DNA of 64,000 nucleotides from Circinella minor (taxonomy: Eukaryota; Mucoromycota; Mucoromycetes; Mucorales; Lichtheimiaceae): contig JAEPRB010000139.1 in the NCBI GenBank assembly GCA_016758965.1, positions 1 through 64,000 of the forward strand, given 5' to 3'. This document shows, piece after piece, positions 1 through 12,228 of the stretch. The translations under genes were made by a program, and so were the position numbers. The stretch's first letter is position 1, and every line of letters begins with the position of its first letter. The notes beneath the pieces are model-generated. The model saw only the letters and a program-made list of their open reading frames with translations. It made no database searches and was not told the DNA's origin.

Positions 1-122
1 ACTAGCCCCCGCGAACCTCGCGAACCTCGCGAATCTCGCGAAGCTAGCTCATATTGGGAAATTTGTGTCACAACAATCCTCGCGAACCTCGCGAACCTCG
101 CGGACCTCGCGAAAATTTCCCA
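1..122. repeat. GC-rich CGCGAACCT tandem repeats
   Basis: Two short arrays of a 9-mer close to CGCGAACCT (about 10-45 and 80-112), each unit holding the palindrome TCGCGA, in otherwise AT-rich DNA. The second array is flanked by an inverted pair, TGGGAAATT near 54 and AATTTCCCA near 114, so the block could fold into a stem. It lies at the window edge and may continue outside. Function unknown. Confidence 0.7.
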
Positions 123-1862
123 TGGTGAGGGTGATTACGGACCTATATTATTGTTAAAAGACATCATTAATATTATATGTGTGTACAAACATGTAATAGT
201 AACTAGATAAGGTTTTCTTATCGATCCTTTGCACACGTTCCCGTAAATCCTGTTTGAAGTAATGGTCACATGATTCTTGTTTCTGTCCAAGTGCCATATC
301 TTTAATAAATTACATCATATCTCACTATATTTATTTTCAAACTACGTAATAAATAAATAAAAATATAGTTAATTTTCTTTTGTATATAAATACAACATCA
401 TTGAATCTTAACCTTATTGAACGTCTAGCAAACTTTGTGTACAGAAAACGAGAAAACATATTACGAAATGGGTTTATATACATATGCTATTGAAAGAGTG
501 TGTATGGAAATGACATAATACCGCTAACCGGTATAGAGTATGCTTGTTTCAAATAATTTATACCTTTTCAATATTCTTTGAGTAATGGTAACTTATAACA
601 GTGATGGCTTTCTATAAATGTCTTGTTATAAATGTCTTGTTGATGTGTCAATTTTTTTTCTCACGCAAAAGTCCCAACCGGAATACCTTTTCCTTTTCTG
701 ATATCAACCGTATAAAATATTATAATAATATTGCTGTGTTGCTTGAATCCGTAATTGACATATTAAAACATTCGATTCCACAATTGTTGTTTTTTTTTAA
801 ATCAGGAACTCAGATTTCGCATTCCTCGTTTATGCATAATTTTAACCTTATTTGTCAAAAAAGAATTAAATATCTAGTGTTAAAATTATCACTCTGATAC
901 TTTGTGGTTATTACCGACCGCTTTTTTTAGAGTCGAGTTAAATTTCATTTTGTAAAATGATATAAGAAATTAAACTGATGTTTACAAAAGGAACCAGGTT
1001 TCCTTAAAGAAACGCCATCGATATCAAAGTGTGTGAATATAAGTAGTGAAATTACTATGTTTTCCTGATGGGAATATTTGCTTGCCATAAGAAGAAAAAG
1101 GGCCTTTTCATGATAAATGTGATACAAAAATAAACTCATCCCATTTCAAAGATCCCAATTATTTGTATCAGCTATAGTAAAGTGGAACTAACCAGGTAAT
1201 GAATTTGTTTCATGTTCATATAGATAATTAATAAGAGAACAGTTACAAAAATGAGCAATCATTATGTTGCGCCACTTAAATTTTTGTTTTTTCTTTTTTC
1301 TGAGAAAATATCGTTTGTTGTAGCATGGTGGTGTATCACCATATAATCCAAGAATATTGGAAACATGGAGAAAAAGTTTCCTTTTTGTTGATTTGAATAA
1401 AAATCTGTTTTGTCTATACACATGTGTTTGATCTATCAACACAGTTTGAAAGATTGACTAGTTATTTTATCTTATTTTCTTTAAATTATCTGTGCATAAA
1501 CAACATAAAAAATCTCATGTTTGTAAAAAAAAAAAAAAAAAAAAAAAAAGATAAGCTTAAAAACTTGTTTATGGGGTACGTATTGTTTTGATTTAAATCA
1601 GTAAACAAAAAAAGAGTAGCGTACTATTATTGGAGCAAATTTACACACTTCTTTACAAAAATAATTTATGTGATTCATAGTGAAATGAAGGTTATCAATA
1701 TGAACCTGGTTGCCAAGAAACAAAATACCAAAAAAGAAAAATACTCGCATAATACAAAATTTTCTACTCCCGCATTTTTTGGATTAAGAAGGCCGTCTCG
1801 TTTCTCAAAGGTTCATAAGGTTCTTATTTTTCTTATACAACACATAATAAATATAATAGTCC
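123..1862. other. AT-rich intergenic stretch, no gene supported
   Basis: Homopolymer runs (for example poly-A near 1525-1548) and scattered short ORFs only. The longest, 98 codons from 601, has no recognisable domain, and I do not call it a gene. The last 100 bases presumably carry the promoter and 5' UTR of the small gene that starts at 1863. Confidence 0.5.
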
Positions 1863-2491
1863 ATGGTAATTCTCTTTCCAACAATTGGAGATGAAGTGCA
1901 ATCATCATGTCTGTATAAAATTCATTATATTAATGCTGTGTTTTACTTGTTAAAAAAAAGGGGAATTGTCTGGGTTCAAGAAAAAACAGTGATCAAGGTC
2001 AACGATTGGGATCCAGTGGTGATAATGAACCCAACACAGCATCAGGTGGTAATACTTTAGGGTCTTCTGCTAACAAAGGGAAGCAAAGTGCAGATAGAGA
2101 AGCCATGCTGGCAGCTGCAGAACAACGTCGGCAACAGGTAAACCATTATCAAAAGAAAAATAGAACAATTCCATGCAAAGGCGAATATACATTATTATAA
2201 AAAAAAAGAGCTAATATAAATGGGCAAATATATGAAAAAGGCTGAAAGTCGCGGAGTAGTGAAATCAGATGGAAAACTAAGCAAACAGTTAGCTGAACAA
2301 AAGAAGCAAAATCCACTTCTGGCGGACAGTAGTAAAGATATGCCAGAAAGGATTGTGGTAAGGTTTTTTTTTTTTTACAACTCAAAGGAAAAAAAAAATA
2401 TGTGTGAAAATAAGGTGGGAGAAATGAGCAATTATTATTATTGTTATTGTATTCAAAAAGATATTTTATTTCTTATTTTTAGTGGGATTGA
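1863..2491 (+). CDS. SVIP-like small protein with p97/Cdc48-binding (VIM) motif
   Basis: Four-exon model of 101 aa: 1863-1865, 1961-2137, 2241-2357, 2483-2491, all junctions phase 0. Exon 1 is only the ATG. Splicing gives the N-terminus MGNCLGS, a textbook N-myristoylation plus palmitoylation signal. Residues about 44-54 read REAMLAAAEQR, an exact match to the VCP-interacting motif R-x5-A-A-x2-R, followed by an AESRG segment as in animal SVIP (small VCP-interacting protein, an ERAD inhibitor). The tail is basic and ends in IVWD. By family knowledge it would sit on ER or vacuolar membranes and bind Cdc48 without a UBX domain; this is inference. The first two introns end in A-rich AAAAG acceptors without a good pyrimidine tract, so the one-codon exon 1 is the weakest part. 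The middle exons are well supported by the motif. Size and order match SVIP (about 77 aa in animals). Confidence 0.72.
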
Positions 2492-2669
2492 AACCCGTTT
2501 CATGATGTTATTATTTGAGGATATGCGTCTAAATTCTTTGTGTAGCGTCAAATTGAAATAAAAAGAGACCAGAATTTTTTTTTTTTAATTTTTGTTATTT
2601 TTGATTTGAGGGTATACTTCTTTTTTATTTTTTTCTCACTCTTCTCCGCTGTCAAAAAAAAAAAAAGCT

Positions 2670-5600
2670 ATGGCAAAGCGTTTACCTCGCAACGCCGCTC
2701 CTATACCCTTTCCGAACACTGTTCTTCGTGGTGAACAAACTGTTTTAACAACTTCACCTGGAACTTATGCGAGCGATCGTCATTCTACTCTTTCACAATG
2801 GGGAGAACAAGTTTCAGATATTCCAACACGCTCACCTTCCTCTTATAGTGAAATAGAAGTTGTGCTTGAAGACGGGATAATTCAAAAACGTACTGTATCC
2901 TTATCAACTATACCTGAACCACAATCGTTTAGTGATGGCGATTCCGCAATGGAAGCAAACGATGAGCATATCCCAAGTAAATACCAGGAAATTGGTGGAG
3001 TGCGACAATACGAACAACAAATACCACAGAGAAATACAGACTTGGACAGGTACATCCAACTAGAAAAAAAAAGTTGTTTGTTTGTTTGAGAAAAAAAAAT
3101 GATGAATCTAAACAAAAGGAGGGCTATATTGGGTTTATCTGTTTATATTTTTTTTTTTTGCAGGGAGACAACGCCATTGTTACGTGATTCATCTGGCACC
3201 CAACCAAACTATAGAGCAGTTTCAGGTTCATCAGAATCGTCATCCACATCTACGAGTGATACTGACTCTTCTGATACGCCATTTTTTCCTGGCGATAGTA
3301 ACAAGAAAAGACGATATCGTCATTTCGCGAAAAAAGATGAAGACAACAACACTTTGTGGTCACGTTTCAAACAAAAATGTCATACTATACGATCTTTCCG
3401 ATTAACACACGCTCAACGTCAAGTACTCAAGTGTAGTTTTGCATATTTTATCGGATCATTATTTACATTTATCCCTGCCTTAAATACATTCATCGGTAAT
3501 AATCGTGTTTCAAGTCATATTGTTGCCACAGCTACTGTCTTTTTCAATCCGGCAAAATCTCTAGGTGGTATGGTGGAAGCAGCCGCTTATGGATGGGGTT
3601 ATGTTTTTTTCGCACTGGCCATCTGTCTTGGCTCTATGATATCTACAGATTATTTTGTTGATCGAGACTATTACGACATTGCACATTCTATATCTCTTTT
3701 TTTTTGGTTGGCTGGTGCTACATATGTGATTGCTTTTTTCAAGGCACACTGGAATAAACCTCCTGTTGCAACAGGTAAGAAAAAAAAAGTTTTTGCCCAA
3801 AAAAATTTTTTAGGGGGTTTGGATTGTTATCATGTATTTACCATATGGAGATTTAAAGTTATTAACTTTATTATTATTTGTTATCTCTATTGGTTATAAT
3901 GCAATTATAATAATTATCAAGCATCAAGTCTTTGTTTTATTATTATCTTCGTTATTGTGGTACGAGAAGGGTCGGCCAATCGTGGAGACTTTGATACGAC
4001 ACGTATTGAACAAATTACATCAGCCGTGGCTACTGGTACCCTGATCACGGTATCTGCTTGCATTTTATTTTGGCCTTTTTCTGCAGCTAAAAAATTAAAG
4101 TAAGTATAATAAAGTTTGATGCCAATAACATTATCACATAGCTAAATAACTTTAAATTTATTTATTTTTTTTATGCATGAATATTATTTATTAAAATATT
4201 GATAAACTGAAAAAAAAAAACAATTCTTTTTTTTACATTTATGATTTTACCAATGATGATAGCAAAGATTTGGATGCGACACTTACGTCATATCGAGTCC
4301 TACTGAAATTGTTGACGAAAACATTTTTGTTGGATGATGATCTACCGGAATTTACGGCCAACAAATCATTGCAAACGGCCATCGACTCCCACCGAGCTAG
4401 TTTTACTGCACTCCAAAAATCTCTTAAAGAGGCAAAGCTAGAAGTCATGTGGAACAGTCAAGTGCGTGGCCGTACCCACGAATACGAACAAATTGTAAAG
4501 AGCATGCAACGTTTGGCACAGCATGTCGGTGGCCTCCGAAGTAGCTGTGGATTACAATTTGAACGAATGTCAGCGCAACAATCACAACAAGATATCTCAC
4601 GCAAAGCCAAGAGTCGACTACAACGATCTAAAGATAAAAGAAAAGTAAAAAGTCCAGAAGGTGAATGGAATATCCGTGCGGGTTACCGTCGCCGACGACT
4701 TGAAAATGAAATGCGACGACAAAAGACCATACAAGTGGTATCAGATGCTGAAGTGGCGAGTATGAGTGAATCGAGTGATAGAGAACAAGAGAGTGGAACG
4801 GCCTTGATTGAGTTTATTCATACAATTCGTCAACCCTTGAAATCACTTGCCTATACATCCAAACAAACTATTTATAATCTCCAATTCAGTTTTGTTCCTG
4901 CCACACCTTCCGCCAGAGTCAAGAAGGCGATCCCAACATATGATACTTTGGAAGCTAATTTGGAAAAGGCAATTGCTCTTTTTGAAGTTTCCCAACGGGA
5001 AGCAGTTCAGCGGTTACATCACCGACGAATGCGCCACATGCATCGTGAGCGCGGCGATGATCAACCTGATTATACACCCGGTGAAGATGTATTTTTGGTA
5101 TATTTTTTTGTTTTTAACATGATTGAATTTGCACGCGAATTGATCACTTTGGTTCAAGCAGTTCGAGAATGGTCTGAAGCTGGTGAAATTGCCAAGTCGA
5201 TGCACTGGTGGAAGGCGCTTACTTGGAAAAAGAATGGCAGTAAAGGTAAATTACAAAAATATAATAAGATTTTATTGTTGGTATGAAATCCATCCATAGT
5301 AATAGTTTTCCTCATTTTCTCATATTTTATTGATAGAACAAAAATCTGCTCGACGCAAATCTTCATTTAATGGATTTGTTCCTAATGAACGCAATACCAT
5401 GAATACATTACATACTCCTCAACCAACGACGACCTGGCGTAAATTTTTCTTGCGTATCTGGAGAGGACTTTCATTATTCAAGCTTCAAAAAGTGCGGTAT
5501 GCAGTTAAGTGTACCTTTGCGGCTGTTATTTTGGCCTTACCCGCATTTTTCGAAACGACTGGTCCTTGGTTTAGAGAATGGCGTATGGAATGGGCTTTGA

Positions 5601-6993
5601 TTACAGTAAGTAAACTATTTTTTCTCATATATAGTATTTTATTTCTTCGTTATTACGTTTCTTTTCTAATTAACTTTTTGATATTTAATTTCAAAAAAAA
5701 ATAGCTAATGGTTGTCATGACGCCAACAGTTGGCATGACAAACGTGGTTTCGATTTATCGTATTTTTTCCACCGTTCTCGGTGTTGTTGCTGCTATGATA
5801 CTCTACATGCTTTTCCCTGCTAATATGTATGTCTTACCGATTGTTACATGGCTTTTCTCGATACCTAATTTTTGGCTCATCTTGAACCACAAACATGGTA
5901 AATTTGGACAATTCACATTACTTGCTTTCAACCTCGTGATGCTAAACAAATACAATGACCGTGAAACAAATACTGTGGAGGTGTGGCGCTTAGCATTACA
6001 ACGATGTGTTGCTATCATTGTCGGTGTTATTTATGGACTTATTGCAAACAATTATGTATGGCCTTTTGAGGCACGATCTGAATTGCGCAAACAGTTTTCG
6101 GATTTTTTATTACGGATGGCATTCTTGTATCAAAAAATTGTATCCGTTTATTCCGAACTTCCAGATGATCGTCAACTTTTATCATCAACATTAGGAAGTA
6201 GCACTAATTCCAGTAATCCGAAAACAGCAACGAACGGCAAGGATAGTGATTCAACTAAAACGTTAGTGTCTCAACGACAAATGGCACGACAAACGTTTCA
6301 GGAAATGGAACTTGGACTCCAACGTACATTATTGGAACTTCAAACATTATTAGCGCAAACTCCCAACGAACCACGACTCAAAGGGTCATTCCCGGTAGCA
6401 ACTTACAAAGAAATGCTCATGTCGTGCCAGAACATTATCGACAAATTTTTGTCAATGCGTGCAGTGATTCTCAAGGATGCATGGTTTGAAGATGTTCAAC
6501 GTGATTTCATTATACCTGTTAGTCGAGAACGACGTGAAATGGTCGGTAATGTCTTACTTTATTTCTATCTCTTGGCCTCCGCATTGCGTCTCAAAACACC
6601 ATTACCACCTTATTTCCCACCGGCGCGAAGTGCATGGAAATCCTTGATTGTTCATTTAAGGGAATTACCCATCGCCCAGTCTCAGCAATTATTGGAAAAG
6701 GAACATGTTTATGTTCTTTATTATGCATATGTGACAATGATGGAGGATATCATTCGTGATTTAGACAAGGTAAACAAAAGAATGAAAAATAAAGGAAGAG
6801 AAAAGAAGCTATCAAACACGGGGCAGGATTTTAATTACATTAGTATACTGACAAATTGATAAATGATATATTTATATAGCTGGGAGAAAATATGACGCGT
6901 TTATTTGGTTCTTTAGTTCCATCAGATCAATGGGAAAGATTATTTGAAACAAATGATATGGAACAAGGATCTTTGTTTATCGAACGAGAGTAA
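2670..6993 (+). CDS. BRE4-like multi-pass membrane protein (DUF2421/ArAE_2 family)
   Basis: Seven exons: 2670-3049, 3164-3774, 3922-4099, 4263-5245, 5337-5605, 5705-6769, 6880-6993. All phases close to give 1199 aa. The N-terminal 170 residues are hydrophilic and Ser-rich. A first membrane block follows (about 190-390; QVLKCSFAYFIGSLFTFIPAL, then FNPAKSLGGMVEAAAYGW, then ITSAVATGTLITVSACILFWPFSAAKKL). A long soluble, basic middle (about 390-740) leads to a second membrane block opening with KVRYAVKCTFAAVILALPAF (about 760-930) and a C-terminal cytosolic domain. This two-block FUSC-like layout is that of fungal brefeldin-A-sensitivity (Bre4) proteins, placed with aromatic-acid exporters and putative ER transporters. 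The substrate is unknown. It lies 178 bp after the SVIP-like gene on the same strand but is surely a separate unit. The start is the first ATG after a poly-A run and fits the Ser-rich head typical of the family. Confidence 0.88.
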
Positions 6994-8945
6994 AAAGAAA
7001 CAATAACAAAAAAGGGCATAAAAGCATTATTATTTTATTATCATCATTATTATCATATTTTTTGGGCAAAAACAGATAATTATTTTCTGACACATTTGAT
7101 ATTTTATTATCGCAAACAAAACACAATCAACCTCCCTACTTCTCATATCTGTTTATATTATTATTTCTTGTTATAGCATTAGTGTGTATATTCATTATTG
7201 GAAAAAAAAATCTCCCTACATTTTATTACATAGTATTCCCCACATCTTTTTTTATTTATTTTTATTCTCAAAAAAAAAAAAAAAAGAAAAAAAAAATAGG
7301 CATTTGTGTTGTGGCATATCGAGTTTCATTTTTAGCAATAAACAATCCATATATCTTATCTTCAATAGATTATCGTCTAATGATTTACTATCTGTTCCAG
7401 ATTATATTATAAAATTCTATTCAACATTTTATACTGTACTATGGAGCTGTGTTCAATAGGATTAGCATATTGTTTATTTTTTTAAAAAGCTTTTATACAT
7501 AGCTTCAGGCTGAACGTTTTCAAGACGGGATTCCTTTCAAGCTCGTACATAATTAGCATTAAATGGTTACGTAAAAAAATGAATTTCTAACACTACTTAC
7601 TACAAAAAGAAATTGTATACTGTACCGTCCGTGTCAGTTTTGTACGTTCTCACATCATAATCAATGACTTTTTACATATTCCATGTAAATGTGTGCAATA
7701 CATATACATCTAATTGATTCTTATAAAATATCATAGAGTATACGTACTTTGCACTTTTTCTTGCTGTTACATATGGAGTGGTATACCTTGAAGAATACTA
7801 TAAAAGCAAACTAGGAATATATTCTTTCTTGGGTCCTCAATCTTGTAAAATCCATATTTTCACATATGGTATATAGTCATATTGATCATATGTTTAAAAA
7901 AGACACATATTATTATGTCTAAGTAAAATTCGCAATATGCTTTATCTTTTTTAATGATAATAATCATGGTGTTTACGTACGTATAATAAAAAAAAAACTT
8001 TGAAAGACCATCCCCCGTACGCCACAACACCTTGATCCAGAGCTCCATGACATCAAATTCAGTTACAGCTGATTTTGTTTAAATAGTTCTGTTTTCTTTA
8101 TTAGGTGTTTTTGACGGTTTTGCTTTGAGATATACTTTCACATCTTAGCATTTATTATATAGAAAGCGACGAAAATGGAATAAATCTAAAATGAAAATTT
8201 TGGACACTGAATTGCTTTTATATTTTTTTTCACTGAGAACCAGGACAAGATACATTTAATAGGATATTGGCTAATGGCAAGCATTGGAATACCAAATTAA
8301 AACAGAACCATGTGATACTTCTCTTTTGAACTCCCTCGTTTTTTTTTTTCATCTAGAACTTAGCCTATAAATCCCGTACACCAACTTTTTAGATATTAAT
8401 TACGTATGAGATGTTGATCTTGCTTTGACCTCGTATATTGGATAATTTAACAACAGTATGTGAATCAATCGCATTATCTACACATTTTTTTTTAAAAAAA
8501 AAACTCAAAATACTGCTTAATCTTAATAACTAACAACGCCGAGTCTTTATATACAATGTTGAAAATCTTTTCTCTTCTACGTACGCAAAACTAAAAGAAA
8601 AAAACATTGAAAAATTTTACTGCTGCAAAACGTACAAATTTCTGCATTTAATATGATGCTATGTAGAATATAAACAAATTATACGTTGTTATAGTTACTA
8701 TAGGAAAAAAAAATGTGTCTTTTTTTTCAGGACCTCCCTAGCTTATGTAAGCTTGTAGTTTTAAAACCCTAAATTTTAAAGCACGCATTAAACCATCCCC
8801 AATTATACCAAGTGCGATACATAATATTTTGAACGTCCTTGGATAACGGTATGGTAAATTCATTAGCGTATTCGAATATCTAAGTGTATATAAAAGTACA
8901 TTTTTTTAAATTTCTTGGTATCGCATTATAATATAGTAAAACAGT
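6994..8945. other. AT-rich intergenic stretch, no gene supported
   Basis: Contains the 3' flank of the BRE4-like gene (poly-A/T runs at 7270-7297) and then low-information AT-rich DNA. Short ORFs at 7182-7459 and 7860-8048 show no domain or splice support. The last bases are the presumed former promoter of the broken aldo/keto reductase. Confidence 0.5.
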
Positions 8946-10172
8946 ATGGTTGGACAACAAGAACTTGGAGCAAGGACGGGTACTTTTGTTAATCCTCTTG
9001 GACTTGGATGTATAGGGTAATAACTGCTATACTGCTATACCGTGATAATCAAATTATCATAGTGCGAGCAATACCTGTATTTTATTTTATCTTTTATGCT
9101 AACGTAACAATAATCCTCCTATATGTGCTATAAAAATAATAATGTACATAGCATGAGCGATTTTTATGGTTCATCCGATGAAGAAAGTACGTAAGATGAT
9201 AGTTTTGGATCGTGCATTGGAATTGGGTTGTAACTTTTAGGACACCTCCGATGTTATGGTGTTGGTTAAAATGAAAAATTATTGGGAGGATATTTTGCCA
9301 AATCAGGAAATCGTGACAAGGTGTTTTTGTGCACTAAATTTGCCGTTGTTCCTTATAAAAAGACGCGAGAATGACTAAGAGTAAATGGAAAACCAGAATA
9401 TATTCGTCAATGCTGCGAAGATAGTCTCAAGCGCCTTGGTGTTAAAACCATCGATTTATATTACATGCATCGACCAGATCCTGAAACGTAAGTTGGTGTT
9501 CGTTAGCTGGTATATGAGGGAGAAAAATCATAGGTGTGGTGAAAAACGGATGAGGTTACTTGTACTAGAGACAGACCACAGAAAAACTGGTGTTGCTGAT
9601 AACATTTATAAAATTAAAAATATTTAATCGTTAAATCTTTTTATGTTCTGATGGTAATAGACCCATTATTGAGGAAACAATGCAAGCTCTAGCAGAATTA
9701 GTCAAGGAGGGTAAAATTCGATATATTGATTTATCAACACATGGCGTCGATGATATTCGTCGTGCTCATAAAATACATCCAATTACGACATATCAAATTG
9801 AGTACTCGGCATGGACTTTAGATATTGGAACAAACGACATTCTTCAAACCACACGGGAATTGGGTATCTCCACTGTAGCTTAGTAAGTTATATATATATG
9901 TGCGTGTGTGTGTGTTTTACATAATTGAAATTGATTTTAAAGTATAACGCCTACAGGATATTCAACTAATATATATAAAAAAACCTGTTTATTTATACGT
10001 ATATAGTTCCCCACTTGACCTTGGTTTTCTTACCTGTGCAATCAAATCACGAATTGATTTGAAAAAAGGGGACTGGCGCCTAGCTAAACATCGTTTCTCT
10101 GTGGAATTTTTTTTAAAGAATCTAGAATTGGTAAAGCAAATTGATACTTTCGCACAGAAAAAAGGAGCCACT

Positions 10173-10758
10173 GAAGCGTTCAATGTGTGATTGAAGTACT
10201 TCGTATAAATGTATAAAATAAAGAAGAAATAGTATACTATGTGAGTGTATTTAAGTAATAAATTATATGAAATGGATTAAATATGGTTGTGGGAGTTCTT
10301 ATATCCAGGAATATTACGTCTGAATCCACAAAAGAGAAATCTTATAATGAGTTTAAGAGGCTTTATGCTCAAAGAAATCTATTGTCAGGTCAATTTATTT
10401 GTTAAAAGCCTAAAAGATTTAAAAGGTAAAGATAGAACTAAAGAACTCAATTTTATTTGAAATAATTTAGGGGTATTTATACTAATTGCTTCGTCGTAAA
10501 AGTGTCGTAGCTTCGACAGAAAAGTGTCGCAGCTTCGACATAAATGTGTCATTGCTCCGACATAAATGCGTCTTTGCTTCGACACAAATGTGTCGCAGCA
10601 CGCTCCAATAATATCACGTAATTTGGTACTTCGTGATACTTTATCGGTGATACAAATAATAATAATAATAATGGTAATGGTAAAGAATAAATATAATAAT
10701 GATGAGGGTAATTTTGTTGATATAAAAATGTCTTTTAATTTTTATACGTTACACCACT
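10173..10758. mobile_element. 586-bp non-coding insertion inside the AKR pseudogene
   Basis: Defined by comparison with the intact paralogue: coding similarity stops after 10172 and resumes at 10759. CCACT occurs at both edges (10168-10172 and 10754-10758), consistent with a 5-bp target-site duplication. No convincing terminal inverted repeat and no ORF with a recognisable domain are visible, so the class (non-autonomous DNA element or other) is open. It carries the 22-bp array at 10502-10605. Confidence 0.65.
10502..10605. repeat. Five 22-bp units with internal dyad symmetry
   Basis: The GTGTC/GCGTC core recurs at 10502, 10524, 10546, 10568 and 10590, exactly every 22 bp. The best units read TGTCGCAGCTTCGACA, a near-perfect palindrome (TGTCG...CGACA), joined by AAA/TAAAT spacers. 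A partial degenerate unit precedes at about 10487. Regular phasing near two helical turns plus dyad symmetry is what one expects of a protein-binding array or repeated hairpin; this is inference. Confidence 0.8.
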
Positions 10759-10942
10759 TCTTCAGAGTTTGTTCTCGCTTGGGTATTGGAACAAGGAAAT
10801 GATTTTATTATTATTCCCGGAACAAAGCGAGTAAAGTATTTGGAGCAAAATGTCAAAAGGTGAACAGCTCCAGCTTTCAGATAACGAAGTAGAAGAGATG
10901 CGAAAAGTTTTGGCCTCAACAGTAAACGGTACGCAACATTAA

Positions 10943-12228
10943 ATTGATGGAAACAAGAATAAATAATTATAAGATTGTCACATATCATGGAATAAAAAAT
11001 GACATACGTACAATTTCGTCAATGTTTGTAATATGTAGTCGTATACGTATTTTTTTTTTATTTTCTTATTCTCTTACTATAATATTACACACCTTAATCA
11101 TGTCCCAAACAGATTTACATTTGTGGTATTCCACTTATCCGAAATAGCAAATTCACTTGAATGTTGATTCAAACCCATTCTCCTGAGTATATTTTCTTAT
11201 AGTACAAATACCTAATACAAAGTAATCCAGAGCAATACATACCTTAAAAATTTCTCTTTTGCAAAACATTATTTAAATATTTTCTTTTCTTTTTGCATAA
11301 AACTTTGCTTAAATACAATCACATATAATATGGTTATATGTCTTCTTTATATTATATTTATTATAAAGTGTGTTCAATCATACATTGGACACTTGAAGGG
11401 GGGAGTTGATAACTTGGTTTTTGAAAATCCATATAAATTTTTTACATTAAATTCATTTTATATATTTACGCTAGAGTTTTATATTGTTATATTTATCCAA
11501 ATTATATTTGTCATTATTGTAATGCGTAATACAGTACGTAGTGTGACCCTTATATTGTACTGGATTTTTAGACTGCTTTTGCGCATGATAATTATTTTTT
11601 ATGCACTTAGAATTTTATTTTTGCGCATTACCTTTTTTTTTATTTTTACAAATAAACTTACAATGTTCACCTATTTCAGAAAATATATTGTACGTAATAC
11701 ATAGTTATTTCTTATTAATCTTATTATCCAATGCCGTTATCAAATATATTTAAGAACATCATCATTATCTATTTTCGAAATAATTTTATATGCGCAAAAA
11801 TAAAATCAGCGCGGGCAAAAAATTTAGTGGGAGTACGCAAAAATAAAATTCAAGTGCGTAAAAAAAATAATTATCATGCGCAAAAGCAGTCTAAAAATCC
11901 AGTTTGTAAGTTGATTATGTTACGGTAGTATTACTAATCAAGATAATGAATGACCTTAACATTTGTGTAACAATCTAAAACGTACATTTATATCGTGTTC
12001 CTAATGTTTACCACCATCGAGAACCTTTAATAAACTGTAGCAGATATAATAGGAAATAAGAATACGTATGATGGTTCACCTTTTACGACAATTTTTTACG
12101 TAAGATATAATTAAATATAGATAAAGTTTTATAACAAAAAAAATTATAAATACCAGATCAAATCTATTACCATCAGGAAAAAATATATAGCTAAAAACTG
12201 ACAACAACTCTTAACTATTATAATAACC
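10943..12228. other. Intergenic stretch between the AKR copies
   Basis: AT-rich and without a supported gene. It holds the foldback element at 11526-11934. The 124-codon ORF at 11330-11704 overlaps that element and is biased to Ile, Phe, Tyr and Leu as expected of random AT-rich DNA. Confidence 0.5.
11526..11934. mobile_element. 409-bp foldback / MITE-like element
   Basis: Long imperfect terminal inverted repeats. The left side runs GTAATACAGTACG, then ACTGGATTTTTAGACTGC, TTTTGCGCATGATAATTATT and TGCACTTAGAATTTTATTTT. The right side carries the reverse complements of each in reverse order (near 11820-11934, ending GTAGTATTAC). Arms are about 130-150 bp around a short unique centre, with no coding capacity. 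This is the structure of a MITE or foldback element. No clear target-site duplication was identified. Confidence 0.75.

Larger units (their letters stand above)
8946..10942 (+). pseudogene. Broken aldo/keto reductase, interrupted by insertion
   Basis: This is a decayed paralogue of the intact reductase at 12229-13718, with the same intron positions. Exon 1 (8946-9019) opens with an AKR start ending at the GLGCIG loop. Lesions seen: a frameshift with a stop in exon 2 (TAA near 9194) where the intact copy reads [10 protein letters not shown]; a Trp-to-stop change (TAG at 9238-9240) in the FWDTAD motif that carries the catalytic Asp; a 586-bp insertion (10173-10758) just upstream of the segment equivalent to [11 protein letters not shown]; and a one-base gain in an A-run near 10858 that shifts the last 28 codons. 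After the insertion the C-terminal part resumes as [14 protein letters not shown]...[14 protein letters not shown]. The four independent lesions leave no doubt that it is non-functional. The remaining similarity suggests a relatively recent tandem duplication. Confidence 0.93.

Noticed and set aside
601..897. 98-codon plus-strand ORF as a gene
   Set aside because: No domain, no ordered composition, AT-driven residues, no splice partner.
10502..10605. CRISPR-like array
   Set aside because: Eukaryotic context, 22-bp units with no unique spacers and no cas genes; units vary more than the gaps.
11330..11704. 124-codon hydrophobic ORF as a membrane protein
   Set aside because: Overlaps the inverted repeats of the foldback element; Ile/Phe/Tyr bias is what AT-rich DNA gives.
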